Shown here: positions 57,555 to 64,000 of the stretch, piece by piece
Layout: each line of letters begins with the position of its first letter
How positions within the stretch are numbered: the first letter of the stretch is position 1
From: Listeria cossartiae subsp. cossartiae
GTDB taxonomy: Bacteria; Bacillota; Bacilli; Lactobacillales; Listeriaceae
NCBI RefSeq assembly: GCF_014224155.1
Contig: NZ_JAASUI010000004.1
Span: 62,001-126,000 of the forward strand
Direction: 5' to 3'
DNA: 64,000 nucleotides
Program-made: the position numbers and the translations under genes
Notes under the pieces: model-generated
What the model saw: only the letters and a program-made list of their open reading frames with translations
What the model was told of the DNA's origin: nothing
Databases searched by the model: none

Positions 57555-60425
57555 TTATTTTTTCTTAGCTGTTGCGATTCGTTCTTCGGTTCGTTCTTTA
57601 TCGCGTTCTAAAATTGGTTTTAAGTACTTGCCTGTGTAGGATTTTTTGGAACGAGCGATTTTTTCTGGTGTGCCAGTTGCGATAATCTGACCACCGCCAT
57701 CGCCACCTTCTGGACCTAAATCGATCAAGTAATCAGCTTGTTTGATAACGTCAAGGTTGTGCTCGATAACAAGCACTGTGTCGCCATTTTCTTCAACAAG
57801 TCTTTGTAAAACTTTGAGTAAACGGCCGATATCGTCTGCGTGAAGTCCCGTAGTTGGCTCATCGAGAATATAAAATGACTTACCGTTACTGCGTTTATGG
57901 AGTTCAGAGGCTAGCTTGACACGCTGCGCTTCTCCACCGGAAAGAGTTGTTGCTGGCTGCCCAAGTCTAATATAGCCAAGGCCAACGTCTACAATTGTTT
58001 GTAGTTTGCGCGCAATTCTTGGTTGGTTCGTGAAGTATTCTAGTCCTTCTTCGACAGTCATTTCTAATACTTCTGCGATATTTTTACCTTTGTAGCGGAT
58101 GTCTAATGTTTCACCATTATATCGTTTTCCATGACAAACTTCGCAAGGGACATACACATCTGGCAAAAAGTGCATTTCGATTTTGATAATTCCATCGCCT
58201 TTACATGCCTCACAGCGGCCACCTTTTACGTTGAAGCTAAAACGGCCTTTTTTATAGCCGCGTACTTTTGCTTCGTTGGTGCTTGCGAACAGGTCGCGAA
58301 TATCATCGAAAGCGCCTGTGTATGTTGCTGGGTTAGATCTTGGTGTTCTTCCGATGGGCGATTGGTCGATATTGATGATTTTTTCTAGATTTTCGATACC
58401 TTTTATTTCTTTATGTTCGCCTGGTTTGGCGTGGTTACGATTTAGTTTTCGCGCTAATGCTTTGCGTAGTACTTCATTCACGAGCGAGCTTTTTCCTGAG
58501 CCGGAAACTCCGGTAACACATGAAAAAGTGGCTAGTGGAATTTTTGCGTTTACGTTTTTTAGATTGTTAGCTTTTGCGCCGATGATTTCTAATTCTAAGC
58601 CATTTCCTTTTCTTCGTTTAGCAGGAACTGGAATGAATTTTTTGCCGGAAAGATAATCTCCGGTAATGGAATTTTTATTTTTAGCTACCTCTTCTGGGGT
58701 TCCGGCTGCGACAATACGTCCGCCATGTTCACCAGCACCTGGACCGATATCAATTAGGTAATCCGCGGCCATCATGGTATCTTCATCATGCTCAACGACT
58801 ATGAGCGTATTTCCGATATCGCGCATGCTTTGGAGTGTACTAATTAAACGGTCGTTATCTCGCTGATGCAGTCCAATGGAAGGCTCATCAAGGATGTAAA
58901 GCACACCTGTGAGTCTTGAACCGATTTGGGTTGCTAGGCGAATTCGTTGTGCTTCTCCGCCAGATAAAGTTCCAGCTGCACGGCTCATCGTGAGATAGTC
59001 GAGTCCGACATTCTTTAAGAAACCTAGTCTACCTCGGACTTCTTTAAAAATTGGAGCTGCAATTTGCGTTTCTTTTTCGGAAAGTTCTAGTCCATCAAAG
59101 AAAGCAAGTGCTTCGTTGATCGAAAACTCGCTGATTTGGCCAATGTGGTGGTCGTTTACTTTAACAGAAAGGGTTTCTTCTTTAAGACGATAGCCTTTAC
59201 ACGATGGGCAAGGTAAATCCGTCATATATTGCGCCATTTGGTCACGAGTGAAGTCGGAATTGGTTTCGCGGTAGCGTCGTTCAATATTAGGAAGTATCCC
59301 TTCGAACGGAATCCAAGTTTCACGTGTCATGCCAAAATCATTTTTGTATTCGAAATAAAATTCTTTGTCTTTGGAACCGTTTAGAATGATATCTAGTTCT
59401 TCTTTAGTTAGTTTTTCAAGTGGTGTATCCATATCGATTCCAAATTCTTTACAGGCGGAAGCTAGCATTTGCGGGTAATATTGCGAACTTATTGGACGCC
59501 AAGGAACAATAGCGCCTTCGTTTAGAGATAGGCTTCGATCTGGGATAACTGTATCGACGTCGACTTCTAGTTTGGTTCCAAGGCCATCACATGTAGGACA
59601 AGCGCCAAATGGGCTGTTGAAAGAGAACATTCTTGGTTCTAGTTCGCCAACGGAAAAACCACAATATGGACAAGCGTAGTGCTCACTAAATAGCAGTTCT
59701 TTATCGCCCATTATATCGACAACGGCATAACCATCTGCTAAGCGAAGTGCCGCTTCAATTGAATCGTATAGACGCGTATTGATGCCTTCTTTGATTACAA
59801 TACGGTCGATGATGATTTCGATGGAATGCTTTTTATTTTTTTCGATTTCGATTTCGTCATTGATGTCGTAAATTTCGCCATCAACACGAATTCGTACGTA
59901 ACCTTCTTTTTTGATTTCTTCAATCGTTTTCTTATGTGTACCTTTTTTGCCAGAAACGATTGGTGCCATTATCTGGATACGAGTTTTCTCTGGATATTCT
60001 AGGACCCGATCTACCATTTGTTCGATTGTTTGCGACGTGATTTCAATGCCATGATTAGGACAAACTGGATGTCCAACTCGAGCATAAAGTAGACGCAAAT
60101 AGTCGTGGATTTCCGTAACAGTACCAACTGTAGAACGCGGGTTACGACTTGTTGTTTTTTGGTCGATGGAAATAGCCGGGCTTAATCCTTCAATTAAATC
60201 CACATCTGGTTTATCCATTTGCCCTAAAAATTGGCGTGCATATGCAGATAAAGACTCGACATAACGTCTTTGACCTTCCGCATAAATTGTATCGAAAGCA
60301 AGCGAAGATTTACCTGAACCTGAAAGGCCAGTCATAACTACTAACTTATCTCTAGGAATCTCTACATCAATGTTTTTTAAGTTATGGGCTCTTGCACCCT
60401 GAATTACTATTTTCTCTTTATCCAA
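57555..60425 (-). CDS. uvrA: Excinuclease ABC subunit A
   Basis: The 956-residue damage-recognition ATPase has two ABC modules: Walker [15 protein letters not shown] (about 33-40) and [14 protein letters not shown] (about 640-648), signatures [12 protein letters not shown] and [12 protein letters not shown], and zinc-finger cysteines CPYCGFS/CPTCDG and [18 protein letters not shown]. It loads UvrB at bulky DNA lesions in nucleotide excision repair. It begins 7 bp after the uvrB stop, so the two form the SOS-regulated uvrBA operon. Confidence 0.98.
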   Translation of the reverse strand: MDKEKIVIQGARAHNLKNIDVEIPRDKLVVMTGLSGSGKSSLAFDTIYAEGQRRYVESLSAYARQFLGQMDKPDVDLIEGLSPAISIDQKTTSRNPRSTVGTVTEIHDYLRLLYARVGHPVCPNHGIEITSQTIEQMVDRVLEYPEKTRIQIMAPIVSGKKGTHKKTIEEIKKEGYVRIRVDGEIYDINDEIEIEKNKKHSIEIIIDRIVIKEGINTRLYDSIEAALRLADGYAVVDIMGDKELLFSEHYACPYCGFSVGELEPRMFSFNSPFGACPTCDGLGTKLEVDVDTVIPDRSLSLNEGAIVPWRPISSQYYPQMLASACKEFGIDMDTPLEKLTKEELDIILNGSKDKEFYFEYKNDFGMTRETWIPFEGILPNIERRYRETNSDFTRDQMAQYMTDLPCPSCKGYRLKEETLSVKVNDHHIGQISEFSINEALAFFDGLELSEKETQIAAPIFKEVRGRLGFLKNVGLDYLTMSRAAGTLSGGEAQRIRLATQIGSRLTGVLYILDEPSIGLHQRDNDRLISTLQSMRDIGNTLIVVEHDEDTMMAADYLIDIGPGAGEHGGRIVAAGTPEEVAKNKNSITGDYLSGKKFIPVPAKRRKGNGLELEIIGAKANNLKNVNAKIPLATFSCVTGVSGSGKSSLVNEVLRKALARKLNRNHAKPGEHKEIKGIENLEKIINIDQSPIGRTPRSNPATYTGAFDDIRDLFASTNEAKVRGYKKGRFSFNVKGGRCEACKGDGIIKIEMHFLPDVYVPCEVCHGKRYNGETLDIRYKGKNIAEVLEMTVEEGLEYFTNQPRIARKLQTIVDVGLGYIRLGQPATTLSGGEAQRVKLASELHKRSNGKSFYILDEPTTGLHADDIGRLLKVLQRLVEENGDTVLVIEHNLDVIKQADYLIDLGPEGGDGGGQIIATGTPEKIARSKKSYTGKYLKPILERDKERTEERIATAKKK

Positions 60426-60432
60426 TTTCGCT

Positions 60433-62409
60433 TCATCCTTCCGCTTTTATTTCCAGTAAAGCATCGCGAAGTTCCGCAGCACGTTCGAAATCAAGTGCTT
60501 TAGCTGCTTCTTTCATTTCATGTTCCATACCTTCAATGAATACATCGCGTTCTTTCTTAGACATCTTACTTAAATCATGTTGCTTCACTGCTTCTCTTTC
60601 ATCTGCGGCAGAAGTTGCTGCGATGATACCACGAATTTCTTTTTTGATTGTTTTTGGCGTAATGCCGTGTTTTTCATTATATTCGATTTGGATTTTACGA
60701 CGACGCTCTGTTTCGCCAATAGAATTGCGCATTGAGTCGGTCATTTTATCTGCATACATGATTACTCGGCCATTTTCATTACGCGCTGCACGTCCCATTG
60801 TTTGAATTAGTGAACGTTCGGAACGTAGAAATCCTTCTTTATCAGCATCTAAAATAGCTACAAGGGAAACTTCCGGTAAATCGATTCCTTCACGCAGCAA
60901 GTTAATTCCAACGATAACGTCATACACACCAAGTCGTAAGTCGCGAATGATTTCAATTCGTTCTAATGTTTTTACTTCCGAATGTAGATATTGAACTTTG
61001 ACGCCAGCTTCTTTGAGATAGTTGGTTAAATCCTCGGACATTTTTTTCGTTAGCGTGGTGATTAAGACACGTTCATTTTTCTCGACGCGATCGTTAATTT
61101 CATCCATTAAGTCATCTATTTGACCTTGAATTGGGCGAATTTCTACAATTGGGTCTAGTAAGCCAGTTGGTCGAATGATTTGTTCAATCACATCTGGATT
61201 TTTTTCTAGTTCATATGGGCCTGGTGTGGCGGATATGAACATGATTTGGTTGATATGTTTCTCAAATTCTTCTAGTCGCAGTGGACGGTTATCTAAAGCA
61301 CTTGGTAGTCTAAATCCGTGATCAACAAGCATTTGTTTTCTCGCTTGGTCCCCGTTGAACATTCCGCGGATTTGCGGCATCGTCACGTGTGACTCATCTA
61401 TAACCATTTGGAAATCATCTGGGAAGTAGTCTAATAAAGTGTATGGTGTCACTCCCGCCGGACGTAGGGATAAATGTCTGGAATAGTTTTCGATACCTGA
61501 GCAGTAGCCCATTTCTTCCATCATTTCTAAATCATAATTCGTCCGTTGTTCCAGTCGTTGTGCTTCGAGTAACTTATTATCTGCACGCAAGACTTTGAGA
61601 CGGTCTTCTAGTTCTGCCTTTATATTGACAACAGCTTTTTTCATAATATCTGGTCTAGTAACAAAGTGAGATGCTGGGAAAATCGATACGTGTTCTCTTT
61701 CGCCGATAATCTCGCCAGTAAGTGCATCTACTTCTCTAATCCGTTCAATTTCATCACCGAAAAATTCAATCCGCATACAGTGTTCATCTCTTGATGCTGG
61801 GAAAATTTCAACTACATCACCGCGAACACGGAAGCGTCCACGTTGGAAATCTATATCATTTCGATCATATTGAATGTCTACTAATTTGCGGAGTAACTCA
61901 TCGCGGCTAATCTCCATACCGACACGAAGCGAAACGAGCATCTCTCCGTATTCAATCGGCGAACCTAAGCCATAAATACAAGATACACTGGCGATTATAA
62001 TGACATCGCGCCGTTCAAAAAGAGCAGCTGTAGCAGAGTGACGAAGCTTATCAATTTCATCATTGATACTGGCATCTTTTTCGATATATGTGTCGCTTTG
62101 TGGAACGTAGGCTTCTGGTTGATAGTAATCATAATAACTAACGAAATATTCTACTGCATTATTTGGGAAAAACTCTTTAAATTCACTATAAAGCTGACCT
62201 GCTAGCGTCTTATTGTGCGCCATGACAAGTGTTGGTTTATTTACTTCTTGAATTACATTGGATACAGTAAAAGTTTTCCCTGTACCGGTTGCCCCAAGTA
62301 AAGTTTGGTGTTTCAAGCCTTTTCTCAATCCCGCAACTAATTGTTCAATTGCTCTAGGTTGGTCTCCTTGTGGACTATACTTAGAAACTAACTCAAATTT
62401 ATCCTTCAA
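60433..62409 (-). CDS. uvrB: Excinuclease ABC subunit B
   Basis: The 658-residue helicase-like protein has Walker [17 protein letters not shown] (about 38-48), the beta-hairpin [37 protein letters not shown], helicase motif [11 protein letters not shown], and a C-terminal UVR domain ([20 protein letters not shown]). It verifies damage and recruits UvrC. It is first in the operon with uvrA; the LexA box upstream indicates SOS control. Confidence 0.98.
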   Translation of the reverse strand: MKDKFELVSKYSPQGDQPRAIEQLVAGLRKGLKHQTLLGATGTGKTFTVSNVIQEVNKPTLVMAHNKTLAGQLYSEFKEFFPNNAVEYFVSYYDYYQPEAYVPQSDTYIEKDASINDEIDKLRHSATAALFERRDVIIIASVSCIYGLGSPIEYGEMLVSLRVGMEISRDELLRKLVDIQYDRNDIDFQRGRFRVRGDVVEIFPASRDEHCMRIEFFGDEIERIREVDALTGEIIGEREHVSIFPASHFVTRPDIMKKAVVNIKAELEDRLKVLRADNKLLEAQRLEQRTNYDLEMMEEMGYCSGIENYSRHLSLRPAGVTPYTLLDYFPDDFQMVIDESHVTMPQIRGMFNGDQARKQMLVDHGFRLPSALDNRPLRLEEFEKHINQIMFISATPGPYELEKNPDVIEQIIRPTGLLDPIVEIRPIQGQIDDLMDEINDRVEKNERVLITTLTKKMSEDLTNYLKEAGVKVQYLHSEVKTLERIEIIRDLRLGVYDVIVGINLLREGIDLPEVSLVAILDADKEGFLRSERSLIQTMGRAARNENGRVIMYADKMTDSMRNSIGETERRRKIQIEYNEKHGITPKTIKKEIRGIIAATSAADEREAVKQHDLSKMSKKERDVFIEGMEHEMKEAAKALDFERAAELRDALLEIKAEG

Positions 62410-62482
62410 CTCGGATTCCCCCTATTCTTTATCGGTCCGATTCTGGCATCTGAAAAGCTTTACTTGTGAAAAGTCCAGCAAA

Positions 62483-62509
62483 GCAAAAAGCGGATTTTTT
62501 TCAGATCCG
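62483..62509 (-). terminator. Terminator-like hairpin in the uvrB leader
   Basis: On the minus strand CGGAT-CTGAAAAAA-ATCCG is followed by CTTTTTGC, between the LexA box and the uvrB start. It is a short, weak intrinsic terminator or attenuator candidate. Confidence 0.4.
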
Positions 62510-62557
62510 TTAATGTATCTATTTTAGCATAAATATTTTAATTAGCCTAGCAAAAAC

Positions 62558-62571
62558 CGAACATATTTTCG
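62558..62571. promoter_or_regulatory. LexA (SOS) box of uvrBA
   Basis: CGAACATATTTTCG (minus strand CGAAAATATGTTCG) matches the Gram-positive LexA consensus CGAACRNRYGTTYG at 13 of 14 positions. It lies about 150 bp upstream of the uvrB ATG, near TTGCTA/TAAAAT promoter-like sequence. Confidence 0.85.
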
Positions 62572-62586
62572 CATTTGTTGAAAAAT

Positions 62587-62615
62587 AAAAAACGCAACCT
62601 GTTGATTACGCTTTT
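62587..62615 (-). terminator. Terminator after csbA
   Basis: AAAAGCGTAA and TTGCGTTTTT (minus strand, with G-U pairs) form a modest stem ending in a T-run. Confidence 0.6.
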
Positions 62616-62661
62616 CTTTATTTTATCACTTTTACGTAGTTCTACCTATATATTTGCTTTG

Positions 62662-62901
62662 TTAAAAGTCACTGCCACTCTTCTTCAAACGGCGTAGCAT
62701 ATATGTTGCAAGCACAAAACCAATCGTCATCGAAAACGCATCAAGCACAATAAGCCACAGCGAATTCGTATAACCTAACTTGGCAGACGCAGCAATTAAA
62801 ATCACCATCAAAAGCAGTGCCACATAACGATTATAGGTGATTCGCGCAAAGAGGATCACAAGTAGGCAAGGGAAAATAAGCGCAGATATAATTTGATCCA
62901 T
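62662..62901 (-). CDS. csbA: CsbA family small membrane protein
   Basis: The 79-residue protein has two to three hydrophobic segments (SALIFPCLLVILFARITYNR, YVALLLMVILIAASAKLGYT, LWLIVLDAFSMTIGFVLATY) and the CsbA-type basic tail RRLKKSG. Bacillus csbA is sigma-B controlled and lies upstream of uvrBA, as here. I could not pick out a confident sigma-B promoter. Confidence 0.85.
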   Translation of the reverse strand: MDQIISALIFPCLLVILFARITYNRYVALLLMVILIAASAKLGYTNSLWLIVLDAFSMTIGFVLATYMLRRLKKSGSDF

Positions 62902-62922
62902 CTTACTTTCCTCCCCTTTTTT

Positions 62923-63570
62923 TTACGCGTCTCGTAATGCTTTTGTCGTTATTTCTGTCGTAAGCTGTGGTAATTCTGTTTTTTCGATACCTTTTTCAGC
63001 AAGCATATCTGGCAAAATTTCTTTTAAAAAGTACTTCACACTAGCCATTTCTCGGTATTGATAAATGGTCGCAAGTGCTTCACTATAAATTTCCACAAAA
63101 ATGTTCTCTGGATTGCCTTTTTGAATTTCGCCAAAGGATTCGTATAACAAATCTACTTTATCAGAAATAGCGAGAATTTTCCCTTCTAACGTACTGTCTT
63201 TACCTTCTTTTAGCAAATGACGATAAATCGGTTGAAAGGTTTTTGGAATTTCTCGCTCGATAAAGTTTTTTGTCATACTTTCTTCTACTTCTGAAAGCAT
63301 TTCGCGCAGTTCCGTTGTTGCGTATTTCACGGGTGTTTTGATGTCCCCGATGAAAAGCTCTGAATAATCATGATTTAGTGCTTTTTCGTATAATGCGCGC
63401 CAATTCACTTCATTCCCAGCTTCTTCCTCTACCGCACCGAAAAATTGGGCAATCGAAGTTACTTTATAGGAGTGTTCTGCAACAGAATGCTCTTGATATT
63501 TAAATTTTCCTGGGCAACGATAAATGTTTTCTAAATCTGATAAACTTTGGAAATATTGATGGATTCCCAT
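62923..63570 (-). CDS. HD-domain phosphohydrolase (YfbR-like)
   Basis: The 215-residue protein begins MGIHQYFQSLSDLENIYRCP and has the HD pattern: His in SVAEHSYKVTSIAQFFG, His-Asp in KALNHDYSELFIGDIKTPVK and a distal Asp in LAISDKVDLLYESFGE. YfbR-like enzymes are 5'-deoxynucleotidases; other HD hydrolases remain possible. GGAGG precedes the ATG, and it lies 21 bp before csbA. Confidence 0.85.
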   Translation of the reverse strand: MGIHQYFQSLSDLENIYRCPGKFKYQEHSVAEHSYKVTSIAQFFGAVEEEAGNEVNWRALYEKALNHDYSELFIGDIKTPVKYATTELREMLSEVEESMTKNFIEREIPKTFQPIYRHLLKEGKDSTLEGKILAISDKVDLLYESFGEIQKGNPENIFVEIYSEALATIYQYREMASVKYFLKEILPDMLAEKGIEKTELPQLTTEITTKALRDA

Positions 63571-63591
63571 AGTATCCCTCCATTCTTCGTT

Positions 63592-63978
63592 TTATTCCTC
63601 GCGTTTTTGCTTTTTATTGGCTGGATTAGTATTTTCGATTTCACGCATCATCAGCGCCGCGCAGTAACCAATTAGCGCAATCATTGCAGCTGAATACGTT
63701 CTAAAGTTATCGGTAGCAAAAATAAAAATAATGGCTGAAAATAAAAATGTGGTTAATATTCCCCAGCTAAATAGCTTCGCCCCGCGTGCCGTTCCAACTT
63801 TCATATGTGAGTAAATCCCCACATAACAAATCAATTGAATCAAAATAAATTGAACAATGGATAAACCGATGACTACCGTAAGATTGTGATTCCACACGAC
63901 TGCTAAAATCGAAATAATAATCATCACAATAATTCCCGTAATAACAATGAATTTTTGCATTGGTGATAATTTCTTCAA
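63592..63978 (-). CDS. Hypothetical membrane protein with four helices, 128 aa
   Basis: Four hydrophobic segments (about 9-29, 32-53, 66-86, 92-110) and a charged C-terminus (REIENTNPANKKQKREE) describe a small polytopic protein. The start is TTG, nine bases after GGAGG. I recognise no family with a known function. It probably shares a transcript with the HD hydrolase and csbA genes. Confidence 0.75.
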   Translation of the reverse strand: MKKLSPMQKFIVITGIIVMIIISILAVVWNHNLTVVIGLSIVQFILIQLICYVGIYSHMKVGTARGAKLFSWGILTTFLFSAIIFIFATDNFRTYSAAMIALIGYCAALMMREIENTNPANKKQKREE

Positions 63979-64000
63979 AATACTTCCTCCAAGCTTTTAT

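Overview
The window is a low-GC Firmicute chromosome segment that I read as Listeria (sensu stricto; L. monocytogenes or a close relative). The tmRNA proteolysis tag decodes to GKEKQNLAFAA, which I recall as the Listeria tag. The gene order ssrA / smpB-rnr-est-secG / eno-gpmI-tpiA-pgk-gap-cggR / rpoN / clpP / whiA-yvcK-rapZ / pgcA-galM-galE / trxB / lgt-hprK / yvl genes / uvrA-uvrB matches, from memory, the lmo2440-lmo2490 neighbourhood of L. monocytogenes EGD-e. Nearly everything is on the minus strand; plus-strand genes are the YxeA-like gene, the Rgg-like regulator, a DUF898-like gene and clpP.

Layout: (1) 1-3.1 kb: small accessory genes (ClbS/DfsB-like, YxeA-like, effector-binding protein, WYL regulator, DUF218 protein, a 42-aa ORF). 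(2) 3.2-3.6 kb: ssrA (tmRNA). (3) 3.7-13.5 kb: a carbohydrate island of a secreted internalin-like LRR protein and two giant secreted GH31 enzymes (predicted 6-alpha-glucosyltransferase and 3-alpha-isomaltosyltransferase, i.e. cycloalternan synthesis), with a cre box and a divergent Rgg-like regulator. It sits between smpB and ssrA, which are neighbours in Bacillus. Between the two GH31 genes is a 94-bp scar that looks like the fused ends of a deleted secreted-protein gene. (4) 13.5-20 kb: smpB, rnr, esterases, secG, and three 107-bp tandem repeats. (5) 20-27.4 kb: the cggR glycolytic operon with a CggR operator. (6) 27.6-33.4 kb: rpoN (sigma-54), dipeptidase, MMPL transporter with TetR regulator. 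(7) 33.5-35.8 kb: an AT-rich polymorphic-toxin cassette: an LXG protein with a C-terminal Doc-type Fido domain, an overlapping unrecognised small gene (likely immunity), and a free-standing second Doc-like protein. (8) 36-41.5 kb: DUF898-like protein, tRNA-Arg(CCG), AA10 LPMO, clpP with CtsR box, amino-acid permease, namA. (9) 41.5-54 kb: core housekeeping genes. (10) 54-57.4 kb: a Lia/Yvl-type envelope-stress operon with two DUF4097 proteins and two PspC domains. (11) 57.5-64 kb: uvrBA with a LexA box, csbA, an HD hydrolase and a membrane protein.

The most unusual content is the LXG-Doc cassette: two Doc-type Fido domains of the same kinase-like class (GNK rather than GNG) flank one small protein, and the protein carrying the first is a predicted type VII secretion substrate without its usual partner genes beside it. 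Second are the scar between the GH31 genes and the 107-bp repeat cluster. All identifications come from reading the sequence and family knowledge; no database search was run.
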